In this document: piece by piece, positions 1 through 5,210 of the stretch | Position numbering within the stretch: position 1 is the first letter of the stretch | Layout: each line of letters begins with the position of its first letter | Assembly: GCA_027004335.1 (NCBI GenBank) | Contig: JALTID010000093.1 | Coordinates: forward strand, 6,120-11,329 | DNA: 5,210 nt | From: JALTID01 sp027004335 [NCBI: bacterium] | GTDB lineage: Bacteria > JALSQH01 | Direction of reading: 5' to 3' | Translations under genes and position numbers: made by a program | The notes under the pieces: model-generated | Database searches by the model: none | Seen by the model: the letters and a program-made list of their open reading frames with translations, nothing else | Told to the model about the DNA's origin: nothing

Positions 1-461
1 AATCTATTTTTAAATACCTCCCTCATCACCTTTTCCTGAATAAAGATAGAATTCTCGATCTTTTTAATTTCCTCATCATCTTTAACGGCTCTTATTTTGT
101 AAATCTCTTCTGTTACATCTTCAAGTTGAATCTTCTCCTCCAGTTTCTTATATCTGCTAAAAGATAAACCAATTCCATCAATCCCAGATTTTCCATTTTT
201 AAAAAATCCACCTGTCACTATCGTTTCAAGATTTCTGAATTCCTTAACTTCGCAACAACTAATTCTCTCAGATGCATCAAGAGTATATCTACCATCAGTG
301 AAAAATACAACTTCCCCTTTTTTCTCCACAAGGAGTAAGCCATTATCACAACAAAAGTTAGTAAAATAGAATATATCTGGGGGATAAATAACAAGGATCC
401 TTTGAAGACCCTTTTTATCAAGCAAATCTATTAATTTCTTTATCCTCTCTTTCTCCCGCAT
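1..461 (-). CDS. Xaa-Pro peptidase (creatinase-fold, M24 family), N-terminal part
   Basis: The first 153 codons of a gene that leaves the window on the left. The product starts MREKERIKKLIDLLDKKG and continues RILVIYPPDIFYFTN (21-35), GLLLVEKKGEVVFFTDGRYT (41-60), SGIDGIGLSFSRYKKLEE (92-109) and EEIYKIRAVKDDEEIKKIE (118-136). This is the order of the creatinase N-terminal domain of PepP/PepQ-like aminopeptidases, which remove an N-terminal residue before proline: a 'NxxYLTGF' strand, the TDGRY strand, then the 'LRxIKxxxEI' linker to the catalytic domain. The metal ligands are in the catalytic half outside the window, so activity and the pepP/pepQ choice cannot be settled. It overlaps aroQ by 44 bases in another frame. 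Two Cys-Cys pairs (37-38 and 69-70) are unusual. A peptidase of this family commonly follows aroQ, which supports the call. Confidence 0.9.
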   Translation of the reverse strand, partial: MREKERIKKLIDLLDKKGLQRILVIYPPDIFYFTNFCCDNGLLLVEKKGEVVFFTDGRYTLDASERISCCEVKEFRNLETIVTGGFFKNGKSGIDGIGLSFSRYKKLEEKIQLEDVTEEIYKIRAVKDDEEIKKIENSIFIQEKVMREVFKNR

Positions 462-888
462 CCAGATCACCTATCAGAAACTCAATAGCATAAATATACC
501 CCTTCCAGCCAAGACCGGAGATCACACCTTTTGCAACATCACTTAAAAATGATTTCTTCCTAAAATCTTCCCTGGCAAAAATATTGCTGATATGAACCTC
601 TACAAAAGGAAGTTGAACAGAAAGCAAAGCATCTCTAATAGCAATGCTTGTATGAGTAAATGCACCTGCGTTAATAACAATTCCATCAAATGTGCTACCA
701 GATTTTTGAATTATTTCAACAAGCTTCCCTTCATAGTTTGATTGTAAAAACTCAATTTCAACTTTACTTTCTTTAAAGTAACTCCTTATATGATTTTCAA
801 TTTCAGAAAGAGTGAGAGACCCATATTTATCAGGCTCCCTCACTCCAAGCATGTTCAAATTAGGACCATTTATAACAAGTATTTTCAC
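418..888 (-). CDS. aroQ: 3-dehydroquinate dehydratase, type II
   Basis: Cytosolic enzyme of the shikimate pathway that dehydrates 3-dehydroquinate to 3-dehydroshikimate. The 156-residue product matches the type II (AroQ) family along its length: INGPNLNMLGVREPDKYG at 6-23, FLQSNYEGKLVEII at 47-60, VINAGAFTHTS at 71-81 and VEVHISNIFAREDFR at 96-110. Family active-site residues are present: Arg17, Tyr22, Asn73, His79, His99 and Arg110. The start is GTG at 888, which overlaps the TGA of the Ig gene as GTGA. There is no good Shine-Dalgarno sequence before it, so translation probably depends on coupling. The family usually ends near residue 145; the extra tail (about 143-156) is encoded in the overlap with the peptidase gene. 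The gene is a metabolic passenger of the pilus operon. Confidence 0.97.
   Translation of the reverse strand: MKILVINGPNLNMLGVREPDKYGSLTLSEIENHIRSYFKESKVEIEFLQSNYEGKLVEIIQKSGSTFDGIVINAGAFTHTSIAIRDALLSVQLPFVEVHISNIFAREDFRKKSFLSDVAKGVISGLGWKGYIYAIEFLIGDLDAGEREDKEINRFA
465..472 (-). promoter_or_regulatory. Ribosome binding site of the peptidase gene, inside aroQ
   Basis: The minus strand reads AGGTGATC, an 8-base match to the complement of the usual 16S rRNA 3' tail. The ATG at 461 follows 3 bases after the match and 8 bases after its AGG core. It lies within the aroQ coding region and selects the ATG at 461 over the in-frame GTG at 470, which is part of the site itself. Confidence 0.75.
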
Positions 889-2879
889 CTGTAAGACCCA
901 AAAATCGGTGGGAGTTCAACCTTATAACCAGTAGGATATGTAAGTTTAACAACAACATAAAAAACAACTGGATTCGCTTCTTGTGTATTTGAATCAGGAT
1001 CAGCCAGAGTCACATAAAACCCAGATGTTGTTCCATCAAGAGTTTTTTCCTCCTGAGGCGTGTATTTTGGGGTACCCTTTCCGGTTGATTGAACAGTAAT
1101 AGATACCCTTGTGCCAGAAGCAAGGGGATTTAAATTCCCATCAACAAGTCTTAGCCAGAATATTTGATAACCTCCATTAGATATAGTTATATTCGTTAAA
1201 GGAGAAGAAAAATCCAAAGGATTTGAATAAGCCCCTGAACCCTTTGGACCAACAAAAACTCCAGAGGTAAAAAGCATCCTGGTTGAAGTCCAAATCAGAG
1301 TATCATTATCCCAAACCCCATTAGGAGGATCATACATACCATTCTGATTGTAATCAATGTAAAATTCACCCTGATCAAACTGGCCGTTATCATTAGCATC
1401 AATATAGGGTTCACCGAGATCAATAAAGGGTTCACCTGCATCATATTCACCATTACCATTCTCATCAATGAAAGTTTCTTCTCCCTCTGTAACGGCGATT
1501 ATTGTGACCACTCCATCATGTTGGTTATGTGTCTTCCCATTATATACAACATAATCATCAAGGTAAGTTGCACCAATATAAGTTACATCAAGGGGATAGG
1601 GTTTCTCTGTCTGAATATCTGCCGAAGCAGTTCCGTAATTATCGGTGAGTGAACCAGGTGTTATTGCCCCAGCTTCTGAAAAAAATGAAATTGGAGTATT
1701 TGCTGGTATAAAATTCCCAAATCTATCTGATAAATATGCTGTAACTCGGGCTCTAAGACCATAATATAACAATCCCATAATATTAGCTTTGCTGGTTTCC
1801 GAAGCTAGGGAAAAATGTGATGCAGAAGGTTTACCACTGCCAATGTAAATTGTCTGAGAAGAAGTGTTGATTACTCCTGAATCAGTTTGAACAGAAGCAA
1901 TTACATGTACTGGGCTTGCAATTTTACCTGCATGTAAAAATGTTGTAGCATACCCATCTTTAGTTCCTGCAGAAACAGGATCAACATACTCTCCACCATT
2001 TGGTCCAGAAACAGTGAAATCAACTTTGATACCATCAACAACAGGATTGCCAAGATTGTCAATTACCTGAAATTTAACTTCAGATACCTCAGGAAGAGTT
2101 GAACCTTTTACACCTATATGATGGGGAATAGCAGAAGCAAAAAGAATGCTTCCTACCTTACTTGGAAGAACTGTAATAGTTATCATTGTACCAACATCAC
2201 CAGAAGTAACAATGATAGTAGCCGTCCCATACTTAGAACCAGCGGTAAATGTAGCTGTCGCAACTCCATTAAAAGTAGTTGAAATTTTAGGATCTAACTT
2301 TGACTCAGGAAAATTTGTACTGAAATCCACTTCAGTACCATTCTTTACAGGTTTACCACTGGAATCATAAATTTTTGCAGTTACAGTGGCAGTTCCATAA
2401 ACAGTTATTTCTGCTGGTTCTATATTTACATTTATTGTGGCAGGTGGATTTTCACCATAAATTGGCTGAATTGTAATAGAAATAGACGATGACTTCCCCT
2501 GAAAAGTTGCAGTTACAGTAGCAGTACCTTCTGTTCTTGGAGCTACCAGTGTAACTGTGGCTTTCCCTCCAGAGCTTGTAATAGTAGCTGTAGAATCACC
2601 ACTTTCTTGAAATGTTCCAAGAGTAGTAGAAAAAGAAACATTTTCACCATCAGGAATAGGCTTCCCATCGCCAGTAATAGTAGCAGTAATAGTTGATGTA
2701 GAAACACCATCAGCAGGTAGTGTAGTCTTTGAAGCAAACAATTGAATTGTTACACTCTTATAGGTTTTTCCCACTCCGCCACCACCACCCCCTCCTCCTG
2801 TTGGTGGTGGTAAAGTAGGACTCTTGCTGCCACAACCAACAAAAAAAATAATAAGAATAAAATAAAAAAGTCTCTTCAT
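885..2879 (-). CDS. Multi-domain Ig-like (invasin Big_1-type) lipoprotein with calcium-loop repeats
   Basis: A 664-residue exported protein, probably anchored in the outer membrane. The start at 2879 gives MKRLFYFILIIFFVGCGSKS: a short signal peptide with lipobox-like FVGC and the only cysteine, Cys16. Phe at -3 is atypical. A Pro3-Thr-Gly8 spacer follows (24-35). Ig-like domains of the invasin/intimin Big_1 kind: about 42-137 (LPADGVSTSTITATI, PIPDGENVSFSTTLGTF), 147-238 (GKPVKNGTEVDFSTN), 243-346 (VIDNLGNPVVDGIKVDFTV), 354-465 (LSDRFGNFIPANTPISFFS) and 560-657 (LRLVDGNLNPLASGTRVSIT). Between the fourth and fifth sits a block of EF-hand-like loops (470-521). Such proteins usually act in adhesion or as stalks on the cell surface. 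Co-transcription with pilQ suggests a link to pili or surface attachment (inference). The gene ends in TGA overlapping the GTG of aroQ. Confidence 0.92.
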   Translation of the reverse strand: MKRLFYFILIIFFVGCGSKSPTLPPPTGGGGGGGGVGKTYKSVTIQLFASKTTLPADGVSTSTITATITGDGKPIPDGENVSFSTTLGTFQESGDSTATITSSGGKATVTLVAPRTEGTATVTATFQGKSSSISITIQPIYGENPPATINVNIEPAEITVYGTATVTAKIYDSSGKPVKNGTEVDFSTNFPESKLDPKISTTFNGVATATFTAGSKYGTATIIVTSGDVGTMITITVLPSKVGSILFASAIPHHIGVKGSTLPEVSEVKFQVIDNLGNPVVDGIKVDFTVSGPNGGEYVDPVSAGTKDGYATTFLHAGKIASPVHVIASVQTDSGVINTSSQTIYIGSGKPSASHFSLASETSKANIMGLLYYGLRARVTAYLSDRFGNFIPANTPISFFSEAGAITPGSLTDNYGTASADIQTEKPYPLDVTYIGATYLDDYVVYNGKTHNQHDGVVTIIAVTEGEETFIDENGNGEYDAGEPFIDLGEPYIDANDNGQFDQGEFYIDYNQNGMYDPPNGVWDNDTLIWTSTRMLFTSGVFVGPKGSGAYSNPLDFSSPLTNITISNGGYQIFWLRLVDGNLNPLASGTRVSITVQSTGKGTPKYTPQEEKTLDGTTSGFYVTLADPDSNTQEANPVVFYVVVKLTYPTGYKVELPPIFGSYR
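1317..1472 (-). repeat. Tandem 15-residue EF-hand-like calcium-loop repeats
   Basis: Residues 470-521 of the Ig lipoprotein hold three full units and one short one: FIDENGNGEYDAGEP, FIDLGEP (7 residues only), YIDANDNGQFDQGEF and YIDYNQNGMYDPPNG. The first and the third match the 12-residue EF-hand loop pattern, with D at 1, N at 3 and 5, G at 6, D at 9 and E at 12 (472-483 and 494-505). The last has N at position 12 and is degenerate. Similar DxNxNGxxD loops bind calcium in dockerins and thrombospondin type 3 repeats. Calcium binding here is inferred from the ligand pattern; it would stiffen the joint between Ig domains four and five. Confidence 0.8.
2775..2810 (-). repeat. Gly8 codon run with 9-bp inverted repeat
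   Basis: The codons for Gly28-Gly35 (2775-2798) follow codons for three prolines. As a result CCACCACCA at 2779-2787 is the exact inverse complement of TGGTGGTGG at 2802-2810, with a 14-base loop rich in GGAGG. In the message this could form a stem about 70 bases after the start codon, and the loop resembles a Shine-Dalgarno sequence. It is probably a by-product of Pro and Gly codons. At protein level it is a flexible tether after the lipid anchor. Confidence 0.6.
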
Positions 2880-2890
2880 TCTCCTCTCCT
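2880..2890 (-). promoter_or_regulatory. Ribosome binding site of the Ig-domain lipoprotein gene
   Basis: The minus strand reads AGGAGAGGAGA directly before the ATG at 2879, giving an AGGAG with 6-base spacing and a second overlapping copy. An upstream TTG at 2918 would open the same frame 13 codons earlier, but it puts a charged stretch (NDKERR) before the signal peptide and overlaps the preceding gene by 26 bases. The ATG at 2879 is therefore taken as the start. Confidence 0.85.
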
Positions 2891-2892
2891 TA

Positions 2893-3471
2893 TCATTTAC
2901 AATTATCGTAATCGGCAAAATTCAATGTTACCGATTGAGTTGCATTAAGATAATCACCAAACTCAGTTTTTGCCCAAATCGTTACAACCGCATCATAATG
3001 TACAACGGTGTTAGTTTTTCCAAGAGTCACTAAATCCTGAGCCAGCTCAAGTTTTATATCTATCGGGACAAGATCAATTTCAATCTCACCTGTATCTCCG
3101 GGACCAAGTAACAACCCCAAGGATGAAAAACTTACCGAAGGAAGAGAAGGAAGTGTAGAATCAAGAGGCTTATACTGGATTTGATACTTCTCAATTTTTA
3201 CCCAGCCAGCAATTTCTTTCTGAACACCGGGGATCAACCTATTCTCCAGCTCAACTTTTGCATCATGTTTCATAAATTTTTCCTTAGAACCATCGGCACA
3301 CTGGTCCTGGTAAATATCCACATCATTGGTATCATTTCCATTGTAAGTAGGTGTTATCGAATGGATAACAAGTAAGGTACCCGTTTTATCCTCAGGAGAA
3401 GTTCCACAGGAAGTTAAAATATAACCCCCTACAAAAAATAATATTACCAAGAAACCACTAAGCTTTTTCAT
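2893..3471 (-). CDS. Unrecognised 192-residue lipoprotein downstream of pilQ
   Basis: I do not recognise the family. The ATG at 3471 has a well placed AAGGAG; it gives MKKLSGFLVILFFVGGYILT, a class II signal peptide with lipobox LTSC and lipidated Cys22. The next residues are Gly and Thr, not Asp, which in enterobacterial rules favours outer-membrane sorting. The mature part has alternating hydrophobic/polar strands (for example WVKIEKYQIQYKPL at 90-103, TGEIEIDLVPIDIKLEL at 127-143, VTIWAKTEFGDYL at 163-175, SVTLNF at 180-185), suggesting a beta sandwich. Two other cysteines, C58 (IYQDQCADG) and C191 next to the C-terminus (DNCK), could form a disulphide. It starts 12 bases after the end of pilQ and ends 13 bases before the Ig lipoprotein, so the three are probably co-transcribed. 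A pilotin-like or surface accessory role for PilQ is possible but unproven. It lacks PilP features. Confidence 0.9.
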   Translation of the reverse strand: MKKLSGFLVILFFVGGYILTSCGTSPEDKTGTLLVIHSITPTYNGNDTNDVDIYQDQCADGSKEKFMKHDAKVELENRLIPGVQKEIAGWVKIEKYQIQYKPLDSTLPSLPSVSFSSLGLLLGPGDTGEIEIDLVPIDIKLELAQDLVTLGKTNTVVHYDAVVTIWAKTEFGDYLNATQSVTLNFADYDNCK

Positions 3472-3479
3472 CTCCACTA

Positions 3480-3485
3480 CTCCTT
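3480..3485 (-). promoter_or_regulatory. Ribosome binding site of the small lipoprotein gene
   Basis: On the minus strand an AAGGAG lies 8 bases before the ATG at 3471 and overlaps the TAA stop of pilQ. A GTG at 3477 is only 2 bases from it, too close for initiation, so this site decides the start in favour of the ATG. The overlap with the pilQ stop suggests the two genes are translated in sequence from one message. Confidence 0.8.
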
Positions 3486-5210
3486 ATTTATTGGTAGCTA
3501 TATTTCTCTGAATAATTCTCGGGGTCAGGAAAATTAATAACTCCGTCCTCTTATCTTCGTTCCTCGACCTGCGGAACAACCACCCAATAACCGGTAGCTT
3601 AGAAAGGAGAGGTACACCTGTAGTACTCTTTGACTTTTCAACCTGAAAGACCCCTCCGATCACTGCAGTTTCACCATCTTTTAGTAATATCTGAGTCTTT
3701 GCTTCTTTCTTGGATATACTCGGAACCCCAAATCTACTGGTAATACTTGTATCAGGCGCATCTTTTGTTATATCAAGATCAAGAATAACATTTCTATCAG
3801 CAGTAACATGCGGTCTCACTTTTAATCTTAATGTTGCATCAATAAACTGTGTTTGGGTCCCTCGCTGAGATACACTTTCATAAGGAATTGAGTAACCCTG
3901 TTGAATAGTCGCTTCCTGATTATCCATTGTAGTTATTCTGGGACTTGAAATTATTCTACCTTCACCAGAATCTTCTATGGCAGATAATCTCAAATCAAGT
4001 ACTGTTGAATTATTTATAGAACCAAGAACGAGCCCAAGACTGGTGGCAGCACCAGCAGCAATAGCAGCAGGAAGATCAACAACATAACCGCTATTTAAAG
4101 TTCCAACCTGGCCTACTCCTGCTGCAGCAGCACCTCCTCCGGCACCAGCACCACCCATAGCAGTTGCAGCCCTCCCGGTAGGATTATAACCAGCCATTAC
4201 ACCATTACCGGGAAAGTTTAGACCTGTTGGTGTCCCATAAGCAGCGCCAAAGGCGATTTTACCTCCCCATTGGATTCCAAGTTCCTGAGTGAAATTCGTT
4301 GAGGCTTCCACAATCCTAGCTTCTATCAACACTTGGGGAGTTTGAGTATCAAGATTGCGTACAAGAGTTTCAACCTCTTTTATATTTCTCATTATATCTT
4401 TAACTATTAGAACATTGGTCCTCTCATCAACACTTACACTTCCTCTCTTACTAAGAAGAGGTTTTACCTGTTTTGAGATGTTAGAAGCTTTTCCATAGCT
4501 AACAGGTATAATCTTCACATAGAGAGGTTCAAGCTCTTTCTTTTTCTTAATAGCCTCAAGTCTTTCCTTCTCTTCTTCTTCAAGCTCTTTTCTTGGGGCA
4601 ACTCTTATAACATTTCCAATCCTTACATATCCTAAGCCGAGAGTTTGAAGAATAACATCAAGAGCTTCATCCCATGGTACATTTACCATTCTTACAGTAA
4701 CCTTACCCTTAACATCTGAGCTTGCAATTATATTAAGGTTACTAACTTCAGCAAGTAATCTAAGGACATTGTGAATATCAGCATCTTTAAAATCAAGGGA
4801 AATTCTCCTCCCAACATATCTCTTTCTGGGAGCAGCAAACCTTACTTTAGCCAGAGCCTTCCCAGGAAGAGGTGCTGTTACAACAGGAGGAGGAGCAATT
4901 TTCTGAACTTTAGCAGGGGCAACAGGAGCAGGAGCAGGTTTTCTGACTACCTTCTTCTTAGCAACCGGTGGTATAATTGGAACCGTAGGTTGAACAGGAG
5001 GAGGCGGTGGAGGAGTAACCTTTGAAGGAGGTGTTACCTTCTTTGGAGCAGGTTTGGGCAGTACAGGCGAAGGCATCACAGGTGGAGGAGCTACTGGAGT
5101 CACAGGCGGTGCAACAGTCGGTGCAGTCACTTTCCCAAGTGCCCTTTCCTCAAGTTTCTTCCTCTCTTCCCCAGGAGTTATCTGAGCAACTGGAGGAGCT
5201 TCAGTTACAT
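3484..5210 (-). CDS. pilQ: Type IV pilus secretin PilQ, 5' partial
   Basis: PilQ forms the outer-membrane ring through which type IV pili pass. The frame is open to the right edge, so the true start, signal peptide and any AMIN domains lie outside; the GTG at 5130 is internal to a Pro-rich linker. Numbering from that codon: Pro/Ala/Lys-rich linker to about 90; STN-type domain about 109-178 (SLDFKDADIHNVLRLLAEVS, then VPWDEALDVIL); charged linker 181-201; N1/NolW domain about 203-262 (VDERTNVLIVKD); secretin domain from about 264 (VLIEARIVEAS) to 540. Secretin hallmarks are GRIISSPRITTMDNQEA at 391-407, LLKDGETAVIGGVF at 482-495 and VPLLSKLPVIGWLFR at 506-520. The secretin family is certain. 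PilQ rather than GspD is favoured by the STN plus single N1 layout, the Pro-rich linker and the aroQ/peptidase neighbours. The stop codon is touched by the Shine-Dalgarno sequence of the next gene. Confidence 0.95.
   Translation of the reverse strand, partial: VTEAPPVAQITPGEERKKLEERALGKVTAPTVAPPVTPVAPPPVMPSPVLPKPAPKKVTPPSKVTPPPPPPVQPTVPIIPPVAKKKVVRKPAPAPVAPAKVQKIAPPPVVTAPLPGKALAKVRFAAPRKRYVGRRISLDFKDADIHNVLRLLAEVSNLNIIASSDVKGKVTVRMVNVPWDEALDVILQTLGLGYVRIGNVIRVAPRKELEEEEKERLEAIKKKKELEPLYVKIIPVSYGKASNISKQVKPLLSKRGSVSVDERTNVLIVKDIMRNIKEVETLVRNLDTQTPQVLIEARIVEASTNFTQELGIQWGGKIAFGAAYGTPTGLNFPGNGVMAGYNPTGRAATAMGGAGAGGGAAAAGVGQVGTLNSGYVVDLPAAIAAGAATSLGLVLGSINNSTVLDLRLSAIEDSGEGRIISSPRITTMDNQEATIQQGYSIPYESVSQRGTQTQFIDATLRLKVRPHVTADRNVILDLDITKDAPDTSITSRFGVPSISKKEAKTQILLKDGETAVIGGVFQVEKSKSTTGVPLLSKLPVIGWLFRRSRNEDKRTELLIFLTPRIIQRNIATNK
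4117..4176 (-). other. Ala/Gly-rich insertion in the secretin domain
   Basis: Residues 319-338 (numbered from the codon at 5130), including GGAGAGGGAAAAGVG, are almost only Gly and Ala. They follow the first secretin-domain strand region (QELGIQWGG) and precede a hydrophobic VDLPAAIAAGAA segment. In PilQ and GspD this part is the variable gate/cap region of the barrel, so a flexible loop at the outer or gate face is plausible. That is a family-based inference and not a modelled position. Confidence 0.6.
4528..4590 (-). other. Glu-then-Lys charged linker between PilQ periplasmic domains
   Basis: Residues 181-201 (numbered from the codon at 5130) begin KELEEEEKER and end KKKKELE. They lie between the STN-type domain and the N1/NolW domain. 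The Glu-rich half followed by a Lys-rich half suggests a single charged helix acting as a spacer between ring domains. No function is assigned beyond that. Confidence 0.6.
4861..5208 (-). other. Pro/Ala/Lys-rich linker of PilQ
   Basis: About 116 codons in the pilQ frame are dominated by Pro, Val, Ala, Thr and Lys, with a run of six prolines and repeated APP, VTPP and PKPAPKK-like steps. Such low-complexity linkers join the peptidoglycan-binding AMIN part of PilQ to its STN domain and are thought to span the periplasm or cell wall. The basic residues could help contact peptidoglycan, which is inference. A short charged patch (EERKKLEERALGK), encoded at 5131-5169, interrupts it near the right edge. 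Confidence 0.8.

Noticed and set aside
218-421. A 67-codon minus-strand open frame just after aroQ
   Set aside because: It has no ribosome binding site and no recognisable content, and it lies wholly inside the frame that encodes the clear peptidase N-domain.
2146-2370. A 74-codon plus-strand open frame
   Set aside because: It is antisense to the Ig lipoprotein gene and mirrors its Thr/Val-rich codons; the sense frame has clear domain structure.
2543-2737. A 64-codon minus-strand frame rich in Leu
   Set aside because: It is the shifted reading of the Thr/Ala-rich first Ig domain, with Leu runs produced by frame shift and no separate start signal.
2880-2918. An upstream TTG start for the Ig lipoprotein
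   Set aside because: It would place 13 residues with charges before the signal peptide and overlap the previous gene, while the ATG at 2879 has a strong ribosome binding site.
3181-3375. A 64-codon plus-strand frame
   Set aside because: It is antisense to the small lipoprotein gene, whose signal peptide, ribosome binding site and spacing are convincing.
2893-3471. The small lipoprotein as PilP
   Set aside because: PilP normally lies upstream of pilQ and has a recognisable conserved core ending near a DPF-type motif; neither the position nor the sequence fits.
4771-5025. An 84-codon plus-strand frame ending in an Arg/Asn-rich tail
   Set aside because: It is the antisense of the Pro/Lys-rich PilQ linker; the basic low-complexity tail is a by-product.
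4861-5208. A TonB protein suggested by the Pro/Lys-rich stretch
   Set aside because: The frame runs on without a break into STN, N1 and secretin domains, so it is a linker of PilQ.

Overview
The window is a stretch of a compact bacterial operon in which every real gene runs on the minus strand, so it reads from the right edge to the left. The order is: pilQ (type IV pilus secretin, 5' end outside the window), an unrecognised 192-residue lipoprotein, a 664-residue lipoprotein built of bacterial Ig-like domains with calcium-loop repeats, aroQ (type II 3-dehydroquinate dehydratase), and the start of an M24/creatinase-type Xaa-Pro peptidase gene that runs off the left edge. Genes are separated by 14 bases or less, or they overlap. 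I see no internal promoter or terminator, and no RNA gene, CRISPR array or mobile element. No stretch over 300 bases lacks a gene.

Organism: the secretin and two lipoproteins with class II signal peptides imply a Gram-negative (diderm) bacterium. The DNA is rather AT-rich and the proteins are rich in Lys, Glu and Ile. A pilQ cluster running into aroQ and a pepP/pepQ-type gene recalls the pil-aro-pepQ-efp order of Desulfobacterota and relatives. That placement is an inference and the lineage cannot be fixed from this window.

Right part (3484-5210): PilQ, with a Pro-rich linker, an STN-type domain, a charged linker, an N1/NolW domain and the secretin barrel domain, which carries an Ala/Gly-rich insertion. 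Middle (885-3471): two lipoproteins, probably exported and anchored in the outer membrane. Their position right after pilQ suggests a surface or pilus-associated role, but nothing in the sequence proves it. Left part (1-888): two housekeeping genes, aroQ (shikimate pathway) and the peptidase. They are linked by a GTGA overlap with the Ig gene and by a 44-base out-of-frame overlap with each other.

The least explained part is the pair of lipoproteins behind pilQ, especially the small one and the EF-hand-like repeat block of the large one. The peptidase is easy to miss because its frame is open to the window edge while a 67-codon shadow frame lies across it.
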